40,838 nt of DNA from SURF-21 sp964462595 (GCA_964462595.1 CAYWXM010000001.1:1-40838); one strand, 5' to 3'; positions 9,119 through 17,850 are shown, counted from the first letter of the stretch. Notes: generated by a model from the letters alone, not told the origin. Program-made: numbers and translations.

Positions 9119-10483
9119 CTACGATGTGGATAGGCGGTCGAAGGAGTTGCGCTCCCAGTTGTCGAAATAGCGGCGGAACATGCCGGCCCATTCGAGCGCG
9201 ATGGCCGGGTTATCCTTGAGCGCCGCCAGGGAGGCCCTGGCTACCGGCCCTCCCATATTGCGCCAGCGAAAAGCCCCGATGCCCCAGTGGTCCCTTACCT
9301 TTTTCTCGAATTCCGCCATGTCCCTTCCCTCGAGGAGCAGGCGCATGTTCCACCTGCGGGGGTCGGAGATGGTATGGATGATAAAAGGATGGGCCCGTAC
9401 CCGTTGCTCGTAACGGCCCAGGAAAGAGGCGGACGAATCGCCCGCCGCGACCGCCTCGATGGCCACCTCTGCCGCGATATCCGCCGAGAACCAGGCGTTG
9501 GGCACGCCATCGCCGAAGGCCGAGGCCTCGAAACCCGCCGCGTCTCCTGTGATCAGCATGCCCTCGCCGGACATGGGCATCTGGCGCGTACGCGGGAGAA
9601 GGCCCGCGTATATGGGGCAGACATCCCACATCACCGCGCGCAAGCGTGCCCGGGGGGCGATGTCCTCTTTCCAGCGGCGTACCTTGCCGGTGAAGCTCTC
9701 GATATAGTGGGGCAGCAGCTGCGCCGCGTTGGGCGTCGCGCCCTGCGTCACCAGGAACTGCCCCAGCCCGGGATGGATGCTCTCGCGGTAGGTGAAGATA
9801 TAAAAGGTGGAGCCGTATCCCAGCGGCGCCCCTATGCCCTCCTCCGGGAAAGCATGGAAGAATTCCATGGAGTGCCCGAAAACGCGGTCTACGTCCTCCT
9901 TGGCCATCTCCATGTCCCAGAGCATGTACAGCTCGATGGACTCGGCCGTGAACTTCGCCCTTATGCCCGCCTTGATGGAGAGGTTGTTCTGGGTTCCGCC
10001 TGCGTCGATGACCACCCGCGCGCCGATCCTGCGCCCGGCATCGGTTACGACCCCCTTCACCGCCCCGCCCTCGAGCAGTACTTCGGCGGCGGCGGTCGAA
10101 GTCCTCAGCTCCACCCCCGCCTCGACCGCGCGGTCCGCGAGCCAGGTGCAGAAGGGTTTGCAGTATGCGGCATAACCCAGCGCCACCGGTTTGGGGACGC
10201 GCAGCGAGCGGTCGGTGCTGTAGATCTCTCCGTCCTTTACCAGGCGGTTCACCACCGAGCATATGGGCCTCTCGATGGGAGGGTTACCTTTGCGTATGAA
10301 AGCGGGCCCGAAAAGAAAACCGTAAACCGGGATCACCAGGCCGGAGACCACCTTCTCGCCCGGGACCGCCGCCCTCTCGAGCATGAGCGTCCGCAAGCCC
10401 GCCTCGGCGCATTTCCTCGCCGCCACCGGCCCGCCGAAACCGGCGCCGACTACGACGACGTCGAACTCCTCGTCTAAACGCAT
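9119..10483 (-). CDS. FixC/geranylgeranyl-reductase-type FAD oxidoreductase (second copy)
   Basis: The 454-residue flavoprotein has an N-terminal dinucleotide-binding motif GAGFGG in 'DVVVVGAGFGG', an acidic end of β2 ('LMLER'), and the second FAD motif 'GEGMLITGDAAGFEASAFGDGV', typical of the FixC/ETF-quinone oxidoreductase and geranylgeranyl reductase superfamily. It is the last gene of a three-gene operon, 14 bases after the ferredoxin. It resembles the first-gene flavoprotein along its length ('PVYGFLFGPAFIRKGNPPIERP' against a near match). The frame is open upstream to 10732, but that stretch lies over the ferredoxin gene; the ATG at 10483 begins the Rossmann fold. It probably passes electrons between the ferredoxin and an unknown acceptor. 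Confidence 0.88.
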   Translation of the reverse strand: MRLDEEFDVVVVGAGFGGPVAARKCAEAGLRTLMLERAAVPGEKVVSGLVIPVYGFLFGPAFIRKGNPPIERPICSVVNRLVKDGEIYSTDRSLRVPKPVALGYAAYCKPFCTWLADRAVEAGVELRTSTAAAEVLLEGGAVKGVVTDAGRRIGARVVIDAGGTQNNLSIKAGIRAKFTAESIELYMLWDMEMAKEDVDRVFGHSMEFFHAFPEEGIGAPLGYGSTFYIFTYRESIHPGLGQFLVTQGATPNAAQLLPHYIESFTGKVRRWKEDIAPRARLRAVMWDVCPIYAGLLPRTRQMPMSGEGMLITGDAAGFEASAFGDGVPNAWFSADIAAEVAIEAVAAGDSSASFLGRYEQRVRAHPFIIHTISDPRRWNMRLLLEGRDMAEFEKKVRDHWGIGAFRWRNMGGPVARASLAALKDNPAIALEWAGMFRRYFDNWERNSFDRLSTS

Positions 10484-10497
10484 GGCCGGTACCCCGC

Positions 10498-10767
10498 CTA
10501 ACCCCAATCGGTGCGGAATCCCGTGCCCCCGGGAGGCCAGGAGAAATCGATGGCGTCCCTCGGGCATGCGTACCAGCAGGCGCCGCACTCCATGCACTTG
10601 TCGAGGCTCTTGATGCGGGCCTTCTTGCCGCTTATCTCGTAGCAACCCCCCAGGCATACCCGCACGCAGTTCGCGCACCCGTCGCAATCCTCCTCGATCA
10701 CCCTGATGAACTCCCCGGTTCCCTCTACCCACTCCACGCCCGGGAACTCCTCGTGCGTCTTCGCCAT
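10498..10767 (-). CDS. 2[4Fe-4S] dicluster ferredoxin, FixX-like
   Basis: The 89-residue protein has two full Cys-x2-Cys-x2-Cys-x3-Cys motifs: C28/C31/C34/C38 and C58/C61/C64/C68, the second followed by proline. The N-terminal ~25 residues resemble the extra segment of FixX-type ferredoxins. It sits between two FixC-like flavoproteins and its ATG is one base after the upstream flavoprotein stop. A near-perfect ribosome site (AAAGGAGGT) is built into the last codons of that flavoprotein, which suggests coupled translation and a 1:1 supply. Its likely role is electron transfer to or from the flavoproteins. Confidence 0.93.
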   Translation of the reverse strand: MAKTHEEFPGVEWVEGTGEFIRVIEEDCDGCANCVRVCLGGCYEISGKKARIKSLDKCMECGACWYACPRDAIDFSWPPGGTGFRTDWG

Positions 10768-10768
10768 A

Positions 10769-12445
10769 TCAAAGACCTCCTTTTGGCGGCGTATCGAAGA
10801 CCGCCGGGTCAGCCCGGCGCACGAAATCCACCAACCTCTCGCTCATGGGGGCGGTGAACGCCTCCACCTTCACCAGGCCCCTCATCAACGCCTCCAGCAG
10901 CGGGAGCGCCACCTTCATCGCCGGGTTCGCGAAGCGGCACAGGGGCTCCAGGAGGCCGGCGGCGGGCTTGATCAGCGGCGCGAGCAGGCTCAGCGCCTTG
11001 TCGGCCGCGCCCAGGGCGCCGCGGAAGACGGCCTGCGCCACCCTCGGCTCGGAGGCGGCGTCGCGCGGCGGCGCTTCCCTGCCCCCGCTGTAATCGTAGC
11101 GCTCGTATAACCAGTTGAAGTAGTAGCGGAAATACATCCTTATCCAAGCGGTGAGTACGGTAGGGTCGTCCGCGAGCACGCGCAGTATGGTCCGTGCCAG
11201 GGGGGTGCTCATGTGGGCGAAACCGCCCAGCCCCCAGCCGTCGTGCACGTACCTCTTCAGCTCCTCCAGGTCGTGGTGTTTCTGGGCGAAGCGCAGGTTG
11301 AAGCGGTTGGTGGCGGTTATGGACCACTGCAGGATGTCGTGGTCGCGTATGCGCCGGTCGTACCGGGACAGGAACTCCCGCGAGGTGTCCCCGGCGCGCA
11401 GGGCCTCGATGGCCACGTCCGCCGCTATATCGGCGCTGAACCAGGCAGCGGGCACGCCGTCGCACAGCTCCGTGCTCTCCAGGCCGGCGGCGTCGCCGAT
11501 GAGTATCATGCCGTCCGTGTGGTTGGGCATCTCGCGCAGCTCGCGGTCGAGGCCCACGAAGATCTCGAAACCCTCCCACATGCGGGCGCGCAACTTGATG
11601 CGCGGTGCTATCTCGTCCCTCCACCAGGGCAGCTTGGTGGTGATGTTCTCGTGGTATTCGCGGAATAGCTTCTTGAGGTTGGGCGTTTCGCCGTCGGCCA
11701 GGAGCAGGCACTGGTCCTGCATGAAATGGATGCTGTCGCGGTATGGCCATACCATGAGGCCGTTGCCCTGCCCCAGGGGAGGGGCCACCATCTGCTCGTC
11801 CCAGCCCCAGCAGAAGCGCAGGGTATGCCCCATGACCTCGTCCAGCTCGTCCTTGTCTATCTCGTAGTCGTAGATATCGGCCAGGGATATGGTCTCGGGA
11901 GGATACTTTTGCCGTACCCCCGCCTTGATGGCCAGCAGCCCCTGGGAGCCCTCGGCGTCGATGACTATGCGGGCGCTGATGTCCTCGCCCCTGTCCGTCC
12001 TCACCCCCGCGACCCTGCCGTCCTCGCGCAGCACGTCCACCACCGTGACCGAGGTGCGCAACTCCGCTCCCGCCTCCATGGCCTTCTCCGCCTCCCACTG
12101 GCAGAAGGGCTGGCAATAGGCGTTGTAGCCGAAGCTGATCACCGGCGAGAGGGGCTTGGGTATGCGCAGGGAATCGTCCACGTCGATGTCCTCCGCGTCG
12201 ATGTCCTTGATGATGTAATTGATGATGCCGTCCACCGGCCTCTCTATGGGCGGGTTCCCGTCCCGGATGAAAGCCGGCCCGAAGAGGAAGCCGTAAAAGG
12301 GGATGGTAAGCCCGGATATGACCTTCTCGCCAACCTTCTCCGAGCGCTCGAGCATCAGGGTCCGAAAGCCCGCCTGCGCGCATTTCCTGGCGGCTGCCGG
12401 CCCGCCGAAACCGGCCCCCACGATAACAACGTCGTATTCTTCCAT
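10769..12445 (-). CDS. FixC/geranylgeranyl-reductase-type FAD oxidoreductase (first copy)
   Basis: The 558-residue flavoprotein has GAGFGG in 'YDVVIVGAGFGGPAAARKC', a redox-family 'GEKVISGL' segment and the second FAD motif 'DGMILIGDAAGLESTELCDGV'. About 100 residues at the C terminus (from ~460) are absent from its paralogue at 9119-10483. This tail is Ala/Leu/Pro-rich and could be a dimer, membrane-docking or ferredoxin-docking extension. The ATG at 12445 is chosen because GGGAGGT lies 5 bases upstream; the upstream in-frame start at 12484 lacks one. It is the first gene of the operon with ferredoxin and a second flavoprotein. FixA/FixB (EtfAB) genes are absent from the window. Confidence 0.88.
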   Translation of the reverse strand: MEEYDVVIVGAGFGGPAAARKCAQAGFRTLMLERSEKVGEKVISGLTIPFYGFLFGPAFIRDGNPPIERPVDGIINYIIKDIDAEDIDVDDSLRIPKPLSPVISFGYNAYCQPFCQWEAEKAMEAGAELRTSVTVVDVLREDGRVAGVRTDRGEDISARIVIDAEGSQGLLAIKAGVRQKYPPETISLADIYDYEIDKDELDEVMGHTLRFCWGWDEQMVAPPLGQGNGLMVWPYRDSIHFMQDQCLLLADGETPNLKKLFREYHENITTKLPWWRDEIAPRIKLRARMWEGFEIFVGLDRELREMPNHTDGMILIGDAAGLESTELCDGVPAAWFSADIAADVAIEALRAGDTSREFLSRYDRRIRDHDILQWSITATNRFNLRFAQKHHDLEELKRYVHDGWGLGGFAHMSTPLARTILRVLADDPTVLTAWIRMYFRYYFNWLYERYDYSGGREAPPRDAASEPRVAQAVFRGALGAADKALSLLAPLIKPAAGLLEPLCRFANPAMKVALPLLEALMRGLVKVEAFTAPMSERLVDFVRRADPAVFDTPPKGGL

Positions 12446-12489
12446 TGCACCTCCCGTGATGATCGCCGACTGCAGCCTGGACACATGCC

Positions 12490-12518
12490 CTTATATAATA
12501 TCTTGCTCCCGTTGTCAG
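12490..12518 (-). promoter_or_regulatory. sigma-70-type promoter for the flavoprotein-ferredoxin operon
   Basis: On the minus strand, CTGACA (12518-12513) and TATAAG (12495-12490) are separated by 17 bases. The expected start of transcription is near 12483, giving a 5' leader of about 38 bases before the ATG at 12445. Not experimentally supported. Confidence 0.55.
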
Positions 12519-12730
12519 CACCAACGGTGGGAAATCACCGCGGTAAGAGCGCCAAAACCCCACTCCTGGCAGTGGTGTAAGACCCGCAAATCCGCCGCCG
12601 CGGCGTTAACCGCGATGCGCGACAGGCCCACTGGCCGGATGAGATAGATTAAATGCCTATCCCGGCGTATGTTGTAGAATCAAAAGCGGTAAGAAGGCGG
12701 GATAGCCACCATGATGAGGGGTGATGACTT
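12519..12730. other. divergent intergenic region, no gene seen
   Basis: This lies between the flavoprotein promoter and the membrane-protein gene. It contains scattered small inverted repeats and a TAGAAT that could be a -10 (about 12673-12678) for the plus-strand gene, without a clear -35. No supported reading frame. Confidence 0.4.
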
Positions 12731-12772
12731 ATAGATGTCGAGAAAGACAGGAAGTGGTACCGCAACTGGTAC

Positions 12773-13492
12773 GTGGCGCTGGGAGCCGCGCTTATCCTGG
12801 CCACCGTTGTTCTCTACCTCGTTCATTTCGTGATCTTCCAGGATTACCATCACATCTTCATCTATCTCCTGGGGGATATAGCCTTCCTCCCCATAGAGGT
12901 GCTGCTGGTCACCATCATCGTTCACCACGTCCTCGAGATGCGTGAGAGGCGCAACCGCATGGAGAAGCTGAACATGGTCATCGGGGTCTTTTTCAGCGAG
13001 ATGGGCATGCAGCTGCTTCGCTCCTTCACCGAGTTCGATGTCACCTGCAGGCAGATCGCGGAATGCATGACCGTAGACGAGGCGTGGGAAAGCGGCGACT
13101 TCCAGCATGCCGTCAGGTCCCTGTCGGAATACAGCTGCAGCATCGGCAGGGACGACGTGTTGCTGGAGGAAATGCGCGAGTTCCTTCTTACCAGGAGGGA
13201 TTTTCTGCTCACCTTGTTGGAGAACCCAACCCTGCTCGAACACGAGACCTTCACCGACCTGCTCTGGGCGGTGTTCCATATCACCGAGGAGCTGAAGTAC
13301 CGCTACCTGATCGAGAACCTGCCGGATACGGACAAGGAACACCTCTGCGGGGATATCGAGAGGGCCTACAAGCTGTTGTTTCGAGAGTGGCTGGTTTACC
13401 TGGAGCACCTCAAGAACAATTACCCTTACCTGTTCTCTCTCGCCGTGAGGATGAACCCCCTGGACCCCGAGGCATCCCCGATAGTAGAGTGA
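12773..13492 (+). CDS. membrane protein of unknown function, two N-terminal helices
   Basis: The 239-residue protein as written from GTG starts straight in a hydrophobic helix, followed by a second helix (about 28-52) and a cytoplasmic α-helical region with 'MRERRNRMEKLNMVIGVFF'. I do not recognise a named family. The frame stays open upstream to a stop at 12725-12727 and encodes a plausible charged start 'IDVEKDRKWYRNWY', typical just before a first membrane helix. That stretch has no ATG, GTG or TTG. A purine-rich GAGGGGTGA (12716-12724) lies at ribosome-site distance from the ATA at 12731. The true start may be this rare codon, or a base error may hide it. The GTG at 12773 has no ribosome site. 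Confidence 0.7.
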   Translation: MALGAALILATVVLYLVHFVIFQDYHHIFIYLLGDIAFLPIEVLLVTIIVHHVLEMRERRNRMEKLNMVIGVFFSEMGMQLLRSFTEFDVTCRQIAECMTVDEAWESGDFQHAVRSLSEYSCSIGRDDVLLEEMREFLLTRRDFLLTLLENPTLLEHETFTDLLWAVFHITEELKYRYLIENLPDTDKEHLCGDIERAYKLLFREWLVYLEHLKNNYPYLFSLAVRMNPLDPEASPIVE

Positions 13493-13621
13493 CGCGTGAG
13501 GATAGATCGCAGTAGAAGCCGCGCTGTAGTGTAGGCGCAGCGCTTGACGCCACCGCCGTGTCATTGCCCCCGCTCATAATAATAATGGATGACTATAAGG
13601 ACGTATAAAGAAGGTACGGCC

Positions 13622-14932
13622 ATGGACGTGGAGGAGAAGCTCAGGATACTGGGGGGAGCGGCGCGCTACGACGTCTCCTGCTCCTCCAGCGGGGTGAGGA
13701 GGCCCGGACGCAAGGGAGGGTTGGGGGGCTGCTCCTCCGCCGGTGTGTGCCATAGCTGGTCCGACGACGGGCGCTGCATATCCCTGCTCAAGGTGCTCTT
13801 CTCCAACCACTGCGTCTACGACTGCGCCTACTGCGCCAACCGCGCCTCAGCCTCACGCCCGCGCGCGTCCTTCACCCCCGAGGAACTGGCCGGGCTGACC
13901 ATGGATTTCTACCGCCGCAATTACATAGAGGGCCTCTTCCTAAGCTCGGCCGTTTGGGTGAGCCCCGACTACACCATGGAGCGGCTCCTGCTCACGGCGC
14001 AGAAGCTGCGGCAGGAGAAGGGGTTTAACGGCTATATCCATATCAAGGCCATCCCCGGCGCCAGCCCGGAACTCATCCGGCGAGCGGGAGTCTTCGCCGA
14101 CCGCATGAGCGTGAACATCGAGCTTCCCACCGAGAAGAGCCTGCGCCTGCTGGCGCCCGACAAGAGCAAGGAGGATATCCTGGGTCCCATGGGGGATATT
14201 GCCGAGAATATAGCCGGCAACAAGGAGGAGAGGAAGCGCTTCAGGAAGGCGCCGGCCTTCATCCCGGCGGGCCAGAGCACGCAGCTCATCGTGGGGGCCA
14301 CGCCGGAGAGCGACCTGCGCATCGTCAAGCTGGCGGAGGGCCTTTACGGCAGGTACAAGCTCAAGCGGGTGTATTACTCCGCCTTTGTGCCGGTATTTGA
14401 AGACCCGCGCCTGCCGGACCTGGACAGGCCGCCCCTGCTGCGCGAGCACCGCCTCTACCAGGCCGACTGGCTGCTGCGCCATTATCACTTCACCTCGGGC
14501 GAGATCCTGGACGACGAACACCCGCACCTGGACGAGGACCTCGACCCCAAGGCGAGCTGGGCCCTGCGCAACCCACAGTTCTTCCCCGTGGAGGTGAACC
14601 GCGCCGACTACGAGGCCCTGCTGCGGGTCCCCGGCCTGGGCGTGAAGTCGGCGAAAAGGATACTCTATGCGCGGCGCGTCCACTCCCTGGACTTCGACGC
14701 CTTGAAGAAGATCGGCGTGGTACTCAAGCGCGCGCGGTATTTCATCACCTGTGGGGGGAGGTATTTCTCCGGGTTCAGGGTGGGGGAGGAAGAGGTAAGG
14801 CGGAATATAGGCACCCTCTCGCGCACATCCTCACGCGAGGCGGAGCGCTCGAACCAGCTCTCCCTCTTCAGCGGCATGGAGGTCCTGCCCGGGGTGGAGG
14901 ACGCGTTTTCCAGCACCAGCGGGGAGCTCTGA
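13622..14932 (+). CDS. radical SAM protein of the UDG-linked putative DNA modification/repair family
   Basis: The 436-residue protein matches the family named putative DNA modification/repair radical SAM protein. Near the N terminus are 'EKLRILGGAARYDVSCSSSG' and a Cys-rich segment, then the cluster motif Cys-x3-Cys-x2-Cys (C64, C68, C71 in 'NHCVYDCAYC'). The C-terminal part has a helix-hairpin-helix-like 'LLRVPGLGVKSAKRIL', which supports nucleic-acid contact. The ATG at 13622 matches the usual family start better than the in-frame ATG at 13589. The next gene, three bases on, is its conserved DUF4130 partner. The biochemical reaction of this family is not established, as far as I know. Confidence 0.93.
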   Translation: MDVEEKLRILGGAARYDVSCSSSGVRRPGRKGGLGGCSSAGVCHSWSDDGRCISLLKVLFSNHCVYDCAYCANRASASRPRASFTPEELAGLTMDFYRRNYIEGLFLSSAVWVSPDYTMERLLLTAQKLRQEKGFNGYIHIKAIPGASPELIRRAGVFADRMSVNIELPTEKSLRLLAPDKSKEDILGPMGDIAENIAGNKEERKRFRKAPAFIPAGQSTQLIVGATPESDLRIVKLAEGLYGRYKLKRVYYSAFVPVFEDPRLPDLDRPPLLREHRLYQADWLLRHYHFTSGEILDDEHPHLDEDLDPKASWALRNPQFFPVEVNRADYEALLRVPGLGVKSAKRILYARRVHSLDFDALKKIGVVLKRARYFITCGGRYFSGFRVGEEEVRRNIGTLSRTSSREAERSNQLSLFSGMEVLPGVEDAFSSTSGEL

Positions 14933-14934
14933 GG

Positions 14935-15678
14935 GTGGCAGCGCTGTACCTCTACGACGGGGGCTTCCAGGGCCTGCTCGCGGTGCTGCAGGTACTGCGG
15001 GAGAGCGGCTCCGAGCCCGCGGACATCAGGCCGCACGGTGAGGCTCTACAGGAGAGCCTGCTGGACGAGACCATGCGGGTGGAGGTGGATGCCGGGCGGG
15101 CCGAGGTCATGGCCGGCGAGATATGCGGACTTATCTCGCGCGCGGCACTCAGGCATGCTTTCCGCGCCTTCCTTTCGGAGGAGGAGGGGGTCGAATACCA
15201 CGTCTACCGCTACCTCTGGCTGGGATGGGAGATGGGCGCCGACGTCGATGCCTGCCTGGGTGATGAACATGTGCATGCCGTGCACGGCATGAGCAGGCGC
15301 ACGGGGCTCGAGGCCCACCGCATGAAAGGGCTGCTCCGCTTCCGCCAGCTCGAGGAAGGGCTTTATTACGCTCCCATGCGCACGCGGTGCGACGTGCTCT
15401 GCCTGGTGGCCCGGCACTTCCTCGGCCGGCTGTTCTGCCAGGACTGGATGATCCACGACCTGGGCCGCGCCCAGGCCGCCGTCTGCCGCGGTGGCGAGCT
15501 CTCTTTCGTTTCCCTGCCGGAGTTCGACCCGCGACTGGGCGTGGGGGAGGAGCTGTGCCAGGAGATGTGGAGGGATTACTTCCGCACTATCGCCGTCTCC
15601 GAGCGGCGCAACTCCCGCGTGCAGAAGAACTTCATGCCCACGCGCTACTGGCACCTCCTTATCGAAGACCCCTCCTAA
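14935..15678 (+). CDS. DUF4130-type putative DNA metabolism protein, partner of the radical SAM gene
   Basis: The 247-residue protein begins 'LYLYDGGFQGLLAVLQVL' and ends with 'FMPTRYWHLLIED', both characteristic of the family linked to the UDG-associated radical SAM protein. Other family segments are 'HRMKGLLRFRQLEEGLYYAPM' and 'DWMIHDLGRAQAAV', in place of known catalytic motifs. The GTG start is two bases after the radical SAM stop, so the two are almost certainly co-transcribed. In other genomes a uracil-DNA-glycosylase-like domain is fused to or next to this protein; here the protein is short and no such domain is visible. Its function is unknown. Confidence 0.9.
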   Translation: MAALYLYDGGFQGLLAVLQVLRESGSEPADIRPHGEALQESLLDETMRVEVDAGRAEVMAGEICGLISRAALRHAFRAFLSEEEGVEYHVYRYLWLGWEMGADVDACLGDEHVHAVHGMSRRTGLEAHRMKGLLRFRQLEEGLYYAPMRTRCDVLCLVARHFLGRLFCQDWMIHDLGRAQAAVCRGGELSFVSLPEFDPRLGVGEELCQEMWRDYFRTIAVSERRNSRVQKNFMPTRYWHLLIEDPS

Positions 15679-15682
15679 TCAA

Positions 15683-15811
15683 TGGGGTCAGGTCTTGTTT
15701 TTTGCATACTAGAGTATGTCAGCAAAAGTAAGATCACATAAAGGCTGGTAAAGCCCTGCAGATTTTGCGATTTTATTGCATGGAAAATGCAAAAAACAAG
15801 ACCTGACCCCA
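15683..15811. mobile_element. 129-bp miniature inverted-repeat element with perfect 25-bp ends
   Basis: The arms at 15683-15707 (TGGGGTCAGGTCTTG...) and 15787-15811 are perfect 25-base inverted repeats around an AT-richer 79-base core. The core has a smaller hairpin, CATAC/GTATG (15703-15718 region). 'GGGGTCAGGTCTTG' ends are, from general knowledge, common beside REP-associated Y1 transposase (RAYT/TnpA-REP) genes. No transposase is present, so this would be non-autonomous. It begins four bases after the DUF4130 stop codon and ends eight bases before the convergent hydrolase stop. It may act as a two-way terminator. Confidence 0.8.
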
Positions 15812-15819
15812 CAGCGGAG

Positions 15820-17727
15820 TTAATAACCGTCAGGGACGGCGGGCAGGACGAGCCGCGACGCATTCTCCCCGTTGCGCAGGAGCTGGATGAAGGACAGCCC
15901 GAAGTGCGGCCAGGTCATGAGAAGATCGGCCGTGGAGACCTCCAGCTTTATGCGGCTTCCCTCCTCGAAGCGGTGATAGCAGGCCTGCATCTCCACCGGG
16001 TCTTCCGCGGTGCTGCACGTGGTCCAGGTAGCCGGGTTATATCCCTCGTAGAAGCCGCGGCTGACCAGGGTCTCCGTGCCGTCCGGCGCCACTTCGTAGA
16101 TCCAGGGGATGAGCTGGGTGAACGGCGCTGAAGACCGGTAATATACCTCCAGCATGGGAGCGCCCATGATGGTCAAGTCCTCGGCCAGGGGATCGGAGAC
16201 GTAGCTGTTCTCCGTGAAGGGCAAGGTCAGCAGCTTGATCCTGGTGGGCACCTGCAGCGCCTCTCCCCCCAACATCTCCGTTACGTCCTGGTAGTAGGGG
16301 AGGGAGATGGAGCCGGTGATGCCGAAATTGATCAGCAGGTCGGCCGCGGAACCAGTGGCGGGAACGCCGCTGGAGAGCCTGCCACCCGCGCCGCTCGCGT
16401 CGAGGTAAAGGGACGCGCTTTCGGTGCCGGGCAGGGGATAGGTCTCGGCCTCGCCGTAGTCTCCGGGGCCGCGGTAGAAAGCCAGCCGGGGTGCCGTGTC
16501 CGCCCCGTTATCCTCGCCTTTCAGGTAATAGTCGAACCACATCTCGACCTGATCGCTGACCCACTCGTATTCCGGGTTGCCGGGGAAGGGGATGGAGAAG
16601 TCGCTCCCCATGCCGCCCAGGTGCCCGTGATTGGTGACGGTCAGGCGCGATGGAGCGTCCATGCAGGTGGAGAAGACCCTCAGCGCCTCGTTGGCGTAGA
16701 AGATGTCGTCGTTCCAGCCCGCCACCATGAGCATGGGGGCGGTGACCGGGTGTTCCACCTCGCCGTCGTACTCCTCGTCGCACCAGTAACGGATGGAGCG
16801 CTCGCGCAGGTACTGCTTGCCCACCTCCGTGTCCTCGACCCGCCTCTGCATGGCCGCCCCGGTTATCCAGGCCAGCTGGGGAGTGACGTTGTTTACGAGG
16901 GGATTGAGCTTCCAGAAGTACCCGAGAAGGGCGCCCAGTTTCTGCCACGCGTCCAGATCCTCGCGCATGGCGGTGTTGAGGATGCTGAGCATCAGGCCGG
17001 AGACGTTTCCAAAGTAAGAGCCGCCCACCAGGAAGATGCCCCACAACGCCTTCGACGCGCCGTTGGGAAGGATGGAATAGACCAGGTCGGCCCCTCCGTG
17101 CATGGGCACGACGGCGCGCACCCTGGGGTCGCCGGGGTCCCCGGGCCGCGGGTCCCTGCGCGGTGCGATGAGGAAGGAGTGGCATCCCCCCATGGAATAA
17201 CCCGTTACCCCCAGCACCGGCCCCAGCTCGTCGTGAAGCACCGGGAAGCGGCTGTCCTCGGAGACCAGGGTGATCATCTCGCTCAGGTCGCGGATCTCAT
17301 ACTCGGGATCCATGCATCCTATCTGGCCCTCCGCCCCGAACCATCCCCGTACCGTGTAGGTCACGCACACGTAACCCCGGGCGGCGTATTCCATCGCGGT
17401 CCCCTCGAAGAAGGTTTTCTCGCAGTCCCAGGGATGCACGAAGACGATAACGGGATATTCCGTGCCGGCTTCCCCGGCCTCCCCGGCCTCCCCGGCGGCT
17501 GGGTAGAAGACCGACACCGGCAGCATGGCCCCGTCCCACGAGGCCCAGGTCTCGTCGACGCGTTGTACCTCGAGCGGTGCGGTTTCGGTAGAAGGAGCGG
17601 CCTCGGCCGTCTTTGCCGCCCCGGGTGGCGCGGACTCGGCGGCCGGGGCGAGGACGGCTCCGAGCCCCGTTACGAGAAGGAATGACAGGGCCAGGCACAC
17701 GATGGATTTAAACGCGAGAGAACGCAA
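15820..17727 (-). CDS. exported S15/CocE-NonD family α/β-hydrolase
   Basis: About 635 residues. The N terminus is a signal peptide ('FKSIVCLALSFLLVTGLGAVLAPAAES'). The hydrolase domain has the nucleophile in GYSMGG (Ser ~178), an Asp in 'GWNDDIF' (~340) and a His in 'NHGHLGG' (~369). A C-terminal β-sandwich like X-Pro dipeptidyl-peptidase C-domains begins near 400. Family members are acyl esterases or peptidases; the substrate cannot be read from the sequence. The TTG at 17727 is preferred because a G-rich ribosome site (GGGGGGAG) lies just upstream. The frame also has an ATG at 17769, without a site. A short Gly-Glu-Ala repeat follows the mature N terminus, encoded by a 9-bp tandem repeat near 17465-17500. 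Confidence 0.85.
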   Translation of the reverse strand: MRSLAFKSIVCLALSFLLVTGLGAVLAPAAESAPPGAAKTAEAAPSTETAPLEVQRVDETWASWDGAMLPVSVFYPAAGEAGEAGEAGTEYPVIVFVHPWDCEKTFFEGTAMEYAARGYVCVTYTVRGWFGAEGQIGCMDPEYEIRDLSEMITLVSEDSRFPVLHDELGPVLGVTGYSMGGCHSFLIAPRRDPRPGDPGDPRVRAVVPMHGGADLVYSILPNGASKALWGIFLVGGSYFGNVSGLMLSILNTAMREDLDAWQKLGALLGYFWKLNPLVNNVTPQLAWITGAAMQRRVEDTEVGKQYLRERSIRYWCDEEYDGEVEHPVTAPMLMVAGWNDDIFYANEALRVFSTCMDAPSRLTVTNHGHLGGMGSDFSIPFPGNPEYEWVSDQVEMWFDYYLKGEDNGADTAPRLAFYRGPGDYGEAETYPLPGTESASLYLDASGAGGRLSSGVPATGSAADLLINFGITGSISLPYYQDVTEMLGGEALQVPTRIKLLTLPFTENSYVSDPLAEDLTIMGAPMLEVYYRSSAPFTQLIPWIYEVAPDGTETLVSRGFYEGYNPATWTTCSTAEDPVEMQACYHRFEEGSRIKLEVSTADLLMTWPHFGLSFIQLLRNGENASRLVLPAVPDGY

Positions 17728-17850
17728 TATCTCTCCCCCCCCTTTTTGTCGATACCCGGAGTTATGCATCTGGGAGATGGTTGCGTAAAGAGCTGCGAGA
17801 AAGTGTGTGATGGTTGTTTGTATCCCCCGGCAATCCCCATTTTCACGCAG

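Noticed and set aside
10484..10732. 83-residue N-terminal extension of the second flavoprotein
   Set aside because: It lies over the ferredoxin gene in another frame and has Arg/Gly-rich shadow composition. The Rossmann fold starts at 10483.
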